Positions 18,168 through 27,084 of a DNA stretch of 64,000 bases are shown here, piece after piece. Within the stretch, counting starts at the first letter, position 1, and each line of letters opens with the position of its first letter. The notes under the pieces are model-generated. The model searched no databases. It was given only the letters and a program-made list of their open reading frames with translations, and was not told the origin of the DNA. The DNA is taken from NCBI RefSeq assembly GCF_014204545.1, contig NZ_JACHLJ010000001.1, positions 62,001 through 126,000 of the forward strand. The letters are read 5' to 3'. A program made the translations under genes and the position numbers. This DNA is from Brevundimonas vesicularis (lineage in GTDB: Bacteria; Pseudomonadota; Alphaproteobacteria; Caulobacterales; Caulobacteraceae).

Positions 18168-19222
18168 AGACCCAGCAGCCGTATCAGCGCCAGCGCCAGC
18201 ACGACCAGGGCGCCTAGCGAGAGGATGACGGCGGCGACGACGCGGCCGCCGGCGCGGGCGACAGCGCGAATGTCGGTCTGCAGGCCCAGAGCGGCCATTG
18301 CGACGATGGTCAGCAGGCCTGAGGCGGCGGCCATGGGGGCGAGGGCGATCTGCGGGATCAGATCAAACGAGCGCAGGGCGATCATTACGAGGAAGCCGAC
18401 GATGAACCACGGCAGCAGGCGGTGCAGGCCAGGCTTGGCCGCCGTCGGCGCGCGGTCGCGGAAGATCAGCGAAAGCGCGAGGATGACCGGCCCCAGCATC
18501 AGCACCCGCACCAGCTTGACCACCGTGCCGGTCTGGGTGGCGACTGCGCCGAACGGTGCGGCGGCGGCCAGGACCTGCGGCACGGCATAGACGGTCAGGC
18601 CGGCCAGGGCGCCGTATTGCAGACCGTTCAAATGGATCAGCCCGCCCAGCAAGGGCAGCGCCAGGACAACGATCACGCCCAGCACGGCGGTGAAGGCGAT
18701 GGAGGCGGCGACCTCTTCTCCATCCGCGTCAATAACGGGCGCAACGGCGGCGATGGCGGAGTTGCCGCAAATGGCGTTCCCGCAGGCGACCAACAGGGCC
18801 ATGCGCGGGTTCAGGCCCAAGGCGCGACCGACGCCGAAACCGACGATGATGGCGAGCGCGACCAGGGCGAAGATGCCCAGGACGAAGCCGGCCCCCAACG
18901 ACGACAGGGTGGCGGCGCTGACCGAGGCGCCGAGCAACACCACCGCGACCTCAAGCAGCATCTTGGCCGAGAAGTCGATCCCGGCCTTGAACCGCGCATC
19001 GGGCGTCCAGGCGGTGCGAACGGCGGCGCCCAGCAGGATGGCTAGCACCAGCGGCTCCAGCCAGACATGGCCGATCACGTCGCGCTCGATGCTGGTCAGA
19101 CCGATGGCGGCCAGAGTCACCAGCAGGCACAGCATGACGCCCGGCCGGATCGTGCGCCCGAACGCCGTCACCGACGCCAAAGTGGGCGCGTGGAAGGGGG
19201 CGGGCAGGGCGGCGGACTTCAT
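18164..19222 (-). CDS. yeiH: YeiH-family putative sulfate exporter
   Basis: A 352-residue inner-membrane protein with about ten predicted transmembrane segments, matching the UPF0324/YeiH family. Markers are LEPLVLAILLGAAVRTAW, GIDFSAKMLLEVAVVLLGA, the conserved CGNAICGNSAIAAVAPVI and VYAVPQVLAAAAPFG. I chose the ATG of MKSAALPAP rather than a TTG two codons upstream. It is divergent from a LysR gene, as in E. coli where yeiE (LysR) and yeiH are divergent. The transport substrate is not established. Confidence 0.88.
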   Translation of the reverse strand: MKSAALPAPFHAPTLASVTAFGRTIRPGVMLCLLVTLAAIGLTSIERDVIGHVWLEPLVLAILLGAAVRTAWTPDARFKAGIDFSAKMLLEVAVVLLGASVSAATLSSLGAGFVLGIFALVALAIIVGFGVGRALGLNPRMALLVACGNAICGNSAIAAVAPVIDADGEEVAASIAFTAVLGVIVVLALPLLGGLIHLNGLQYGALAGLTVYAVPQVLAAAAPFGAVATQTGTVVKLVRVLMLGPVILALSLIFRDRAPTAAKPGLHRLLPWFIVGFLVMIALRSFDLIPQIALAPMAAASGLLTIVAMAALGLQTDIRAVARAGGRVVAAVILSLGALVVLALALIRLLGL

Positions 19223-19301
19223 CGTCAAGCCTGATGCGCCTGCCCTCGACGGCGGTCCAACGTATAGTTATGGTCGTTTCAATCCGATTTGGAGATCAAT
19301 C
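19223..19301. promoter_or_regulatory. Divergent yeiH / LysR regulator promoter
   Basis: A 79-base divergent region, the expected site for LysR autoregulation and yeiH control. It is locally AT-richer than its surroundings (around TATAGTTATGG and TTTCAATCCGATTT), with a GGAG Shine-Dalgarno before the LysR start. No exact T-N11-A operator was assigned. Confidence 0.4.
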
Positions 19302-20177
19302 GTGACCTTGGAACGCCTGCGCATCTTCGTCGCCGTGGCTGAGCGTGACCACGTGACGGCGGCGGCAAGAGCGCTGAACCTGACACAGTCGGCGGTGTCG
19401 AATGCTCTGGCAGCTCTGGAAGCCGAGCATGACGTGCGGCTGTTCGATCGGGTTGGTCGGGGCGTGGTGCTGAACGAGACCGGCCGCGCCTTCCTGCCCG
19501 AGGCCAAGGCAGTGCTGGCGCGAGCGGCGGCGGCCGAGGCGGCGCTGGCGGACATGAGCGCTCTGCGGCGCGGGCGTCTGGCGGTGTTCGCGAGCCAGAC
19601 CATCGCCAGCTACTGGCTGCCGCGCCGGCTGGTGGATTTCCACACGGCCTATCCCGGCGTCGAACTCGCCGTCGAGATCGGAAACACGCGCGAGGCGGCG
19701 CAGGCCGTGTTGAGCGGCGCTGCCGAGATCGGCCTGGTCGAGGGGGCCGTGGACGAGCCGGCCCTGTCGCAGGTTCAGGTGGGGTCGGATCGGCTGGCCG
19801 TGCTGGTGACGCCGGACCATCCATGGGCGACGCGACGTCGGCTGGAGGCGAAGGATCTGGCGGGCCAGCCGTGGGTGTTGCGCGAAGTCGGATCCGGCAC
19901 ACGATCGACGCTGGAGGCAGCGGTGCGGGACATGGGGGTCGATCCCGCGACCCTGTCGGTATCGATGACCCTGCCGTCGAACGAAGCCGTACTGGCGGCG
20001 GCCGAGGCGGGGGCGGGAGCCACGGCCCTGTCGGAAAGCGTGGCCTATGCGTCGGTGGCGGCCGGGCGGCTGGTGACGGCGCCCTTCACCCTGCCCGAGC
20101 GGCCATTCCGCCTGTTACGACACCGCGAACGGTATCGCAGCCGGGCCGGCGACGTGTTTGTCGAGGCGATGGGCTAG
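19302..20177 (+). CDS. LysR-family transcriptional regulator (YeiE-like by context)
   Basis: A 291-residue LysR regulator. The N-terminal winged helix-turn-helix has [19 protein letters not shown] and [16 protein letters not shown]; the periplasmic-binding-like effector domain starts near [17 protein letters not shown]. The start is the GTG giving VTLERLRIF with GGAG 8 bases upstream; longer in-frame extensions would run through yeiH on the opposite strand. Pairing with yeiH suggests it controls that transporter, as YeiE does in E. coli. It converges on hemF with a 4-base overlap. Confidence 0.88.
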   Translation: MTLERLRIFVAVAERDHVTAAARALNLTQSAVSNALAALEAEHDVRLFDRVGRGVVLNETGRAFLPEAKAVLARAAAAEAALADMSALRRGRLAVFASQTIASYWLPRRLVDFHTAYPGVELAVEIGNTREAAQAVLSGAAEIGLVEGAVDEPALSQVQVGSDRLAVLVTPDHPWATRRRLEAKDLAGQPWVLREVGSGTRSTLEAAVRDMGVDPATLSVSMTLPSNEAVLAAAEAGAGATALSESVAYASVAAGRLVTAPFTLPERPFRLLRHRERYRSRAGDVFVEAMG

Positions 20178-21106
20178 GGCCACTTCACCACCGGCGGCAT
20201 GGACGACAGGATCGAGTCGACGTTGCCGCCCATCTTCAGTCCGAACATGGTGCCGCGGTCGTAGAGCAGGTTGAACTCGACATAGCGGCCCCGGCGGATC
20301 AGCTGTTCCTCGCTCTCCTCGGCCGTCCAGGGCTCGGCCATGCGGCCGGCGACGATGCGGGGATAGACGTCCAGGAAGGCCAGGCCGATGTCGCGGGTGA
20401 AGGCGAAGTCTCGGTCATAGTCGCCGCTGTCGTGATGATCGTAGAAGACGCCGCCGGTGCCGCGCGGCTCCTTGCGGTGGGGCAGATAGAAATACTCGTC
20501 GCACCAGGCCTTGTATTTGGCGTGCCAGGTCGGGTCATGGGCGTCGCAGGCGGCCTGCATGGCCGCGTGGAAGGCGACGGTGTCGGGGTGATCCTGACGA
20601 CGATCCGCCATCAGCACGGGCGTCAGGTCGCCGCCGCCGCCGAACCAGCTCTTGGTCGTGGCGATGAAGCGGGTGTTCATATGCACCGCCGGCACGCGCG
20701 GGCTGACCGGGTGGCAGATCAGGCTGATCCCCGTGGCGAAGAATCGGGGATCGACGTCGGCGCCGGGCACATTCTTGGCGTAGTCCGCGGGAAAGGCGCC
20801 ATGCACCGTCGAGACGTGGACGCCGACCTTTTCGAACAGGCGGCCGTGCATCATGCCCATGACGCCGCCGCCGCCCTCGGGCCGTTCCCATGGGGTGCGG
20901 ACGAAGCGACCGGGCTCGCCGGGGAACAGGTCGGCGGGGGCGGCATCCTCCAGCGCTTCGAAGGCGGCATGGATGCGGTCGCGCAGATGTTCGAACCAGG
21001 CGCGGGTCTCGACCTTCTTCAGGTCGAGCGGATCGGAGAAGACGGCGTCGCTCATGGCGCGCTTGAACCACGTCGCGGCGTCGGCGTCATCCGGACAGGT
21101 TGTCAT
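20174..21106 (-). CDS. hemF: Aerobic (oxygen-dependent) coproporphyrinogen III oxidase
   Basis: A 310-residue cytoplasmic enzyme making protoporphyrinogen IX from coproporphyrinogen III with O2. The HemF signature region is clear: [48 protein letters not shown] and [12 protein letters not shown], ending with [21 protein letters not shown] without break. I chose the ATG of [10 protein letters not shown], which gives a length near the family norm; an ATG 18 codons upstream would overlap the divergent dipeptidase start. Confidence 0.95.
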   Translation of the reverse strand: MTTCPDDADAATWFKRAMSDAVFSDPLDLKKVETRAWFEHLRDRIHAAFEALEDAAPADLFPGEPGRFVRTPWERPEGGGGVMGMMHGRLFEKVGVHVSTVHGAFPADYAKNVPGADVDPRFFATGISLICHPVSPRVPAVHMNTRFIATTKSWFGGGGDLTPVLMADRRQDHPDTVAFHAAMQAACDAHDPTWHAKYKAWCDEYFYLPHRKEPRGTGGVFYDHHDSGDYDRDFAFTRDIGLAFLDVYPRIVAGRMAEPWTAEESEEQLIRRGRYVEFNLLYDRGTMFGLKMGGNVDSILSSMPPVVKWP

Positions 21107-21158
21107 AGAAGGAATCGCAGGCGCTAATGGCCGCCTGCCGTTTTCAGGAAGCCCGCCC

Positions 21159-22403
21159 ATGATCCGTCGTTTTCTCTTCGTCACTGTCGCCGCCCTTGCC
21201 TTGGCGGGAGCGGCCCAGGCTCAGGATGCAGACGAGGCGCGGGTGCTGGGCATCCTGAAGACGACGCCGCTGATCGACGGGCACAACGACCTGCCATGGG
21301 CGCTGCGACAGCAATATGGAAACGATGTCTACGCCGTTGATCTGACCAAGAATCTGGCGGCGTCCACCAAGCTGCACACCGACATCGCAAGATTGCGGGC
21401 CGGCGGCGTCGGCGGTCAGTTCTGGTCGGTCTATGTGCCTGCCAGCCTGACGCCGCGCGAGGCGGTCGAAGAGACCTTCGAACAGATCGACACGGCCAAG
21501 CGGATCATCGCCGCCCATCCCGAGACCTTTGGCGTGGCCGAGACCGCCGACGAGGTGGACGCCGTGTTCGCGTCTGGTCGGATCGCCAGCCTGATCGGGA
21601 TGGAGGGCGGTTATTCGATCAACGATTCGCTGGCCCTGTTGCGCGAATTCTATCGGGCCGGCGCCCGCTACATGACCCTGACCCACTCAAAGACCACGAC
21701 CTGGGCAGACAGCGCGACGGACGCGCCGAAGTGGGGCGGCTTGAGCCCGTTCGGCGAGGAGGTGGTCAAGGAGATGAACCGGCTGGGCATGATGGTGGAC
21801 CTGAGCCACGTGTCCGAGGAGACGATGTTGGACTCCATGCGGGTCTCGGATGCGCCGGTGATCTTTTCACATTCGTCGGCGCGGGCGGTGACGGATCATC
21901 CCCGCAATGTGCCGGATCGGGTGCTGCGGATAATGCCCCAGGACGGCGGGATCGTGATGATCAATCTTGCGCCGGGCTTCGTGTCCGAGGCGGTGCGGGC
22001 GTGGAACGGCGCCAAGGCCGGCGAGGAGGCCCGGCTCAAGACCCTGAACCCCGGCGATCCCGGCGCGGTGGAGGCCGGGCTGACGGCCTGGACAACCGCC
22101 AATCCGACGCCTCAGGCGACCCTGGCCGACGTCGTGGCGCATATCCAGCATGTGCGCGAGGTGGCGGGCATCGACCATGTGGGGCTGGGCGCCGACTTCG
22201 ACGGCATCGGCAGCCTGCCCGAAGGCATGGGCGGGGTGGACGCCTATCCGCGCATTCTCGCAGCCCTGATGCAGGCCGGCTGGACCGAGGCGGACATCCG
22301 CAAGATCGCCGGCGAGAACCTGCTGCGGGTCATGCGGTCGGTCGAGGCCGTCGCGGCGTCAAAGTCCGGCGAACGCCCGTCGATGGCGCGGCTGGAGTCT
22401 TAA
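21159..22403 (+). CDS. Membrane dipeptidase (peptidase M19, renal dipeptidase family)
   Basis: A 414-residue exported zinc dipeptidase with an N-terminal signal peptide ([21 protein letters not shown]). The di-zinc site residues appear in [12 protein letters not shown] (HxD), IGMEGGYSI (bridging Glu region), [12 protein letters not shown] and [10 protein letters not shown], with GLGADFDGI near the end. It likely hydrolyses dipeptides, possibly D-amino-acid containing, in the periplasm. The start is the ATG preceded by CAGGAA. Its stop overlaps the end of the opposite DUF2726 gene. Confidence 0.92.
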   Translation: MIRRFLFVTVAALALAGAAQAQDADEARVLGILKTTPLIDGHNDLPWALRQQYGNDVYAVDLTKNLAASTKLHTDIARLRAGGVGGQFWSVYVPASLTPREAVEETFEQIDTAKRIIAAHPETFGVAETADEVDAVFASGRIASLIGMEGGYSINDSLALLREFYRAGARYMTLTHSKTTTWADSATDAPKWGGLSPFGEEVVKEMNRLGMMVDLSHVSEETMLDSMRVSDAPVIFSHSSARAVTDHPRNVPDRVLRIMPQDGGIVMINLAPGFVSEAVRAWNGAKAGEEARLKTLNPGDPGAVEAGLTAWTTANPTPQATLADVVAHIQHVREVAGIDHVGLGADFDGIGSLPEGMGGVDAYPRILAALMQAGWTEADIRKIAGENLLRVMRSVEAVAASKSGERPSMARLES

Positions 22404-22984
22404 GCGGGAGCCATGTGCGCCTGCATGACGCGGGCGAGGTCGCGTTCGATATCGTCGGCGCTATGTTGGGGCGTCACTTCGAGATAGGCGACGCCAGCGC
22501 GTTGGAGCGCAGCCTTCTTTACGGCGTCCCGGGCGTAGGCCGTGCCCTGATAGTGACCCTCGCCTCGCTATTCGATGGCCGCCAAGGGCCAGCCGCTGTT
22601 GGATATGACTAAGATATCGACGCGCTTGCTGTTGATGGCGCGAAAGGCGTCGTCGTCAGGTGATCGCAGAATTTCGCCAAGGCAAACCTGCGCCATCACT
22701 CGCCCCTTGATGTCGAGCCGCTTCATGGCCCGTTCGGCGGCATAGAAGACCGAGGCCTCTGCGCGGGACATCAGAGGTCGAGCCTGGAAAGCAGCGCCCA
22801 TCACCGTGTCGAGTTGGCTCGTCGCGACTTGCGGCCGCATGGCGATTTTGACGCCAGGCCTGAATTTGGCGATGGCTGAACGACGTGCTGCACGTCGCTT
22901 GCCTCGCTTGCGACTGAGTTCCCAGCCGCCGACGATCACGAGAAAGACGATGATCGCCACCAGGGTCGGAGCCGTGTCCATCAT
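22400..22984 (-). pseudogene. DUF2726 protein interrupted by an in-frame amber codon
   Basis: A membrane-anchored DUF2726 protein split by TAG at 22568-22570. Before it: an N-terminal transmembrane segment (PTLVAIIVFLVIVGGWEL), a basic stretch, then SRAEASVFYAAERAM and VDILVISNSGWPLAAIE. After the TAG the same frame continues as RGEGHYQGTAYARDAVKKAA and on to a TAA at 22400, exactly completing the domain. The TAG replaces a residue that is usually Tyr in the IEYxGxGHYQG motif, so a single TAT/TAC to TAG change explains it. DUF2726 resembles restriction-endonuclease-like folds. I chose the MMDTAP start (GAGGA upstream); a start three codons earlier is possible. Confidence 0.8.
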
Positions 22985-23067
22985 GATCTGCATCCTCGTC
23001 TAATCTTCGAGATGTCTGCCTATCAATGCAGGATTGTGGGGGCCTTAGCAGACGAGGTAAACGCCGC

Positions 23068-23517
23068 TCACCCGATCCCGCCCGTCTGGCGCAGGCCTTC
23101 CCACAGGGCGATGCCGGCGGTGACGGACAGGTTCAGCGAGCGGGCCTGGGGGCGCAGCGGCACGACGACACGGGCGTCGGCGGCGGCGTGGACATAGTCG
23201 GGGGCGCCCGCGCTCTCCTTGCCGAACAGAAGCACGTCGTCGGGCTGGAAGACGAAGTCGGGCAGGGGCGTGGCGCCCTTGGTCGTAAGCAGCACCAGCC
23301 GCCCGGCCGGACGATCCGCCTGGAAGGCCTCCCAGTCGGCGTAGCGGGTCATGTGCGACAGGGGGCCGTAGTCGAGGGCCGCGCGCTTCATGGCGCGGTC
23401 GTCGAAACGGAAGCCCGTCGGCTCGATCACATGCAGATCGACGCCGAAACAGGCTGACAATCGGATGCAGGCTCCGACGTTCTGAGGAATGTCCGGTTGA
23501 AAAAGGGCGAGACGCAT
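23068..23517 (-). CDS. trmL: tRNA (cytidine(34)-2'-O)-methyltransferase
   Basis: A 149-residue SPOUT-class methyltransferase that 2'-O-methylates the wobble base of certain leucine tRNAs. The N-terminus MRLALFQPDIPQNVGACIRL is diagnostic, and the C-terminal knot has LLFGKESAGAP and SLNLSVTAGIALWEGL. I chose the ATG of MRLALF; a longer frame adds 21 unconserved residues. It is divergent from petA. Confidence 0.93.
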   Translation of the reverse strand: MRLALFQPDIPQNVGACIRLSACFGVDLHVIEPTGFRFDDRAMKRAALDYGPLSHMTRYADWEAFQADRPAGRLVLLTTKGATPLPDFVFQPDDVLLFGKESAGAPDYVHAAADARVVVPLRPQARSLNLSVTAGIALWEGLRQTGGIG

Positions 23518-23711
23518 TCTAAGGCCTGACATACGCGCGGCGAGGGGGTTTGTCGCGGTCTGTTTGCGAGCGTTTCGCAAGAAACGTCAGCAGCTTGCGT
23601 CCAAACCGGCGCAAGTCACGGGCCGTCGGGGATTCCCGGCGTCTTTTGTTGGTTCGTGCCGTGGCTGGGGACGCCCTTGGGGGTCTTCTGCGGCGTTCGA
23701 GAGGTGGAAAC
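23518..23711. promoter_or_regulatory. Divergent trmL / petABC promoter region
   Basis: This 194-base region between trmL and the Rieske gene must carry the bc1 operon promoter. It includes scattered TTGCG and CGCAAG elements (for example TTGCGAGCGTTTCGCAAG near 23564-23581). A GAGAGGTGG Shine-Dalgarno precedes the GTG start of petA. No regulator site was assigned. Confidence 0.35.
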
Positions 23712-24269
23712 GTGGCCGAATCGGTCGTGCATACGGAAGACGGTCACAGCCCTGAGGGCGGTGATCCCAATCGTCGGGACTTTATCTATATCGCGGCGGG
23801 CGCCGCAGCGGTCGGTGCGGGCGCCATGATCGCCTGGCCGCTGATCAACCAGATGAATCCGGCGGCCGATACGCTGGCGCTGGCGTCGATCGAGTTCGAC
23901 CTGACCAAGGTTCAGGAAGGCCAGCAGGTCGTCATCAAATGGCAGGGCAAGCCGGTGTTCGTGCGTTACCGCACCCCGGCAGAGCTGCAGAAGGTGATCG
24001 CGGACGATAACGCCCCGGACCTGAAGCAGCCCCAGACCGACGCCGAGCGCACCAAGCCGGGTCACGAGAAATATCTGGTCGTCATCGGTTCGTGCACGCA
24101 CCTGGGTTGCGTGCCGACCTTCGGCGCGGGCGATTACGGCGGCTGGTTCTGCCCCTGCCACGGCTCGCACTACGACGCCTCCGGCCGCATTCGTAAGGGG
24201 CCGGCGCCTCTGAACCTGGTGGTGCCGGAATACGATTATCTGTCCGACACCCGCGTCAAGATCGGCTGA
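23712..24269 (+). CDS. petA: Ubiquinol-cytochrome c reductase Rieske iron-sulfur subunit
   Basis: The 185-residue Rieske protein of the cytochrome bc1 complex. A twin-arginine type N-terminus ([11 protein letters not shown]) leads into the transmembrane anchor ([17 protein letters not shown]). The 2Fe-2S ligands lie in SCTHLGC and CPCHGSHYD, separated by GAGDYGGWF. The start is the GTG of [10 protein letters not shown] with GAGG 7 bases upstream. First gene of petABC; 16 bases separate it from petB. Confidence 0.95.
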   Translation: MAESVVHTEDGHSPEGGDPNRRDFIYIAAGAAAVGAGAMIAWPLINQMNPAADTLALASIEFDLTKVQEGQQVVIKWQGKPVFVRYRTPAELQKVIADDNAPDLKQPQTDAERTKPGHEKYLVVIGSCTHLGCVPTFGAGDYGGWFCPCHGSHYDASGRIRKGPAPLNLVVPEYDYLSDTRVKIG

Positions 24270-24285
24270 GGACCAAGGGGGAATC

Positions 24286-25590
24286 ATGAGCGATCACGAG
24301 AGCACCTACGTCCCGAAGACGGGCGTCGAGAAGTGGCTGGACACCCGGCTGCCGATCATCCGTTTCGGCGCGGACTACATGTCCCTGCCGACGCCGCGGA
24401 ACCTGAACTACTGGTGGACCTTCGGCGGCATCCTGGCCCTGTGCCTGATGACGCAGATCGTCACCGGCATCGTCCTGGCCATGCACTATACGCCTAACGT
24501 CGATCTGGCCTTCGCCTCGGTCGAGCGCATCATGCGCGACGTCAACGGCGGTTGGCTCATCCGCTACGTCCACGCCAACGGCGCGTCGATGTTCTTCATC
24601 GCCGTCTACCTGCACATGCTGCGCGGCCTTTACTACGGCTCGTACAAGGCGCCGCGCGAGATGATCTGGATCATCGGCTGCGTGATCTTCTTCCTGATGA
24701 TCGCCACCGCCTTCCTGGGCTACGTCCTGCCGTGGGGCCAGATGTCGTTCTGGGGCGCTGAGGTCATCACCAACCTGATCGGCGCCATTCCGGTGCTGGG
24801 TGAGCCGATCCTGATCTGGCTGCGCGGCGGCCCGGCGATCGACAATGCGACGCTGAACCGCTTCTTCTCGCTGCACTATCTGCTGCCGTTCGCCATCCTG
24901 GGCTGCGTCGTGCTGCACCTTTGGGCGCTGCACTCGGCCGGTCAGAACAACCCGGTCGGCATCCTGATCCCGAAGGATCGGGAGAAGAAGGACACGCTGC
25001 CCTTCCACCCGTATTTCACGGTCAAGGACGGCTTTGCGATCATCCTGTTCCTGATCCTGTTCGCCATTTTCGTCTTCTATCAGCCGAACGCGCTGGGCCA
25101 CGCCGACAACTATATCCCGGCCAACCCGCTGCAGACGCCGGCGCACATCGTACCCGAGTGGTACATGCTGCCCTTCTACGCGATCCTGCGCGCCATCCCG
25201 GACAAGTTCGGCGGCGTGGTAGCGATGTTCAGCGCCATCGGCGTGCTGTTCGTCTTGCCCTGGCTGGATACGTCCAAGGTGCGCTCGATGCGCTATCGCC
25301 CGACGATGCGGACCTTCTTCATCATCTTCCTGGTGGTGGGCGTGGGCCTGGGCTGGTGCGGTGGTCAGCTGCCTGACGCGCCGGTGATCGGGTCGTTCAA
25401 GACCTTCACCCTGATCGACGGCGACCTGAACTCCTACCTTTGGCTGACGCGGGTCTTCACCCTCTATTACTTCGTCTTCTTCCTGATCATCATGCCGTTG
25501 GTCGGGTTGAAGGAGCAGCCGCTGCCGATCCCGGCGACGATCTCCGAGCCGGTCCTGACCGGCGCCGGCGCCGTCGAGCACAAGGTCTGA
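24286..25590 (+). CDS. petB: Cytochrome b of the bc1 complex
   Basis: A 434-residue integral membrane subunit holding hemes bL and bH and the quinol sites, with eight expected transmembrane helices. Recognisable segments are [74 protein letters not shown] and the PEWY motif of the Qo site ([18 protein letters not shown]). Paired histidines occur on helices B and D. Starts after AAGGGGGAA. Confidence 0.97.
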   Translation: MSDHESTYVPKTGVEKWLDTRLPIIRFGADYMSLPTPRNLNYWWTFGGILALCLMTQIVTGIVLAMHYTPNVDLAFASVERIMRDVNGGWLIRYVHANGASMFFIAVYLHMLRGLYYGSYKAPREMIWIIGCVIFFLMIATAFLGYVLPWGQMSFWGAEVITNLIGAIPVLGEPILIWLRGGPAIDNATLNRFFSLHYLLPFAILGCVVLHLWALHSAGQNNPVGILIPKDREKKDTLPFHPYFTVKDGFAIILFLILFAIFVFYQPNALGHADNYIPANPLQTPAHIVPEWYMLPFYAILRAIPDKFGGVVAMFSAIGVLFVLPWLDTSKVRSMRYRPTMRTFFIIFLVVGVGLGWCGGQLPDAPVIGSFKTFTLIDGDLNSYLWLTRVFTLYYFVFFLIIMPLVGLKEQPLPIPATISEPVLTGAGAVEHKV

Positions 25591-25595
25591 AAATC

Positions 25596-26471
25596 ATGAC
25601 GATTGGAATGAAGACCGTGTCGTTCAAGACGATCATCACCTCGGCCGCGATTGCGCTGGGTCTGTTGAGCGCCGCCGCTCCCGCTATGGCGGCGGGCGCT
25701 GCGGCCCATCCGCGCTCGGGCGGGTTCAGCTTCGAAGGGCCGTTCGGCACCTATGACCAGGGCCAGCTGCAACGCGGCTATAAGGTCTATCACGAGGTCT
25801 GCGCCGCCTGTCACAGCATGAACCTGATGCACTATCGGAACCTGGGCGACCGTCATGGGCCGTTCTGGAATCCGAAGTACCCGAACCCGAACGACAATCC
25901 CGTCGTGAAGGCTCTGGCCAAGGAAAATCAGGTCGGCGACATCGACAGCGAGACCGGCGAGGCGATCCAGCGTGACGCCACGCCCGCCGACAAGTTCCGC
26001 GCCCCCTATCCGAACGCTACGGCGGCGGCGGCGGGCAACGGTGGCGCTGCGCCGCCGGACCTATCGGTCATGGCCAAGGCCCGTCACGACGGCGCCAACT
26101 ACATCTATTCTCTGCTGTCGGGCTACAAGGCCGCGCCGGCCGGCCTGCAGATCCGCGAGGGTCAGCATTACAACCCCTATATGGCCGGCGACCTGACGCC
26201 GTTCTGGACAGGCGACCACAAGGACGTTCCGCCCGGCGGCTTCATCGCCATGCCGCCGCCGCTTCAAAACGGTCAGGTGACCTATGACGACGGCTCGCCC
26301 CAGACGGTCGATCAATACGCCAAGGACGTCGCGGCCTTCATCGCCTGGACGTCCGAGCCGAAGATGGTCGAGCGCAAGCAGGCCGGTCTGGGCGTGATGA
26401 TTTATCTGCTGCTTTTCGCCGGCATCACCTATGTCGCCTACCGCCGCATCTGGAAGGGCGTCGCCCACTAA
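25596..26471 (+). CDS. petC: Cytochrome c1 of the bc1 complex
   Basis: A 291-residue periplasmic c-type cytochrome anchored by a C-terminal helix. The signal peptide (SAAIALGLLSAAAPAMAAGA) precedes the heme site CAACH in VYHEVCAACHSMNLMHYRN. The distal Met is likely in GGFIAMPPPL. The tail GVMIYLLLFAGITYVAYRR is the membrane anchor. The start is the ATG of MTIGMKTV, 5 bases past the petB stop; an ATG four codons later is possible. Last gene of the operon. Confidence 0.95.
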   Translation: MTIGMKTVSFKTIITSAAIALGLLSAAAPAMAAGAAAHPRSGGFSFEGPFGTYDQGQLQRGYKVYHEVCAACHSMNLMHYRNLGDRHGPFWNPKYPNPNDNPVVKALAKENQVGDIDSETGEAIQRDATPADKFRAPYPNATAAAAGNGGAAPPDLSVMAKARHDGANYIYSLLSGYKAAPAGLQIREGQHYNPYMAGDLTPFWTGDHKDVPPGGFIAMPPPLQNGQVTYDDGSPQTVDQYAKDVAAFIAWTSEPKMVERKQAGLGVMIYLLLFAGITYVAYRRIWKGVAH

Positions 26472-26498
26472 GGGCATCGCCGCCGGATCGAAATCGTA

Positions 26499-26531
26499 AG
26501 CCCGCCAAGGTTCGCCTCGGCGGGCTTTTTC
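26499..26531 (+). terminator. Rho-independent terminator after petABC
   Basis: Perfect 8-bp stem (AGCCCGCC ... GGCGGGCT) with a 12-base loop followed by TTTTT, 28 bases past the petC stop. Confidence 0.9.
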
Positions 26532-26653
26532 GTTTGCGGATCATGTTTGGTACGGCCCGAAGCCGTTGTGTGCACTGTCTGAAGTTGATTTTCATCGCCT
26601 TGAGGTGGCGCGTGTTTGCAACCTGTGTCTAAATCGCTGACGAACTTCGTGAG

Positions 26654-27004
26654 GTGACAATCCTTACAATTGCTCTCGGCTTGGCGATGACAGTTTCCGG
26701 CGCGCAGCAAACCGCCACACCGACGTCCTCGAATTCGCAGGTCATCTACGCAGTCGGCGGCCTCGCGCGTTTCGAAGACAACGACAGTCGCCTGATTGTC
26801 GAAAACGAGCGGCGTGATCAAATCCAGCGTTGGCGGCAGGTGGTCATCAACCAGCGCTTCGAGCTGGCTGACAAACTCGACCGTTTGATCGCCAGCGGCG
26901 ATTGCGAAGCTGCGAGGAATCTGGCCGTCCGTGGTCGTTATGCCGATATTCGCGAGGCCGTGACAAAAACCTGCGACGCTCGTGAGAGCCCCGTTGCACG
27001 CTAA
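26654..27004 (+). CDS. Small exported hypothetical protein
   Basis: A possible 116-residue protein starting at a GTG. The first 22 residues (MTILTIALGLAMTVSGAQQ) look like a signal peptide with an AxA-like cleavage region. The mature part is helical and charged (RFEDNDSRLIVENERRDQIQRW) and has two cysteines (SGDCEAARN and KTCDAR). No family is recognised and the ribosome site is weak. It is the only candidate gene in the 550 bases between the petC terminator and the first M28 peptidase gene; the flanking bases show nothing else. Confidence 0.45.
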   Translation: MTILTIALGLAMTVSGAQQTATPTSSNSQVIYAVGGLARFEDNDSRLIVENERRDQIQRWRQVVINQRFELADKLDRLIASGDCEAARNLAVRGRYADIREAVTKTCDARESPVAR

Positions 27005-27084
27005 CGGAAGGCTCGTTTGTGTCGACAGCTGGATGATCGCCCCCTAGGGTCGCGTATCGTTTTCGGCTGTGGGGCCTTCAGTTC

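Noticed and set aside
18690..19301. Long N-terminal extension of the LysR regulator
   Set aside because: It runs antisense through yeiH and lacks similarity to LysR proteins, which begin at the helix-turn-helix.
21107..21184. Longer HemF N-terminus
   Set aside because: The added residues are basic and unconserved, and the extension overlaps the start of the divergent dipeptidase gene.
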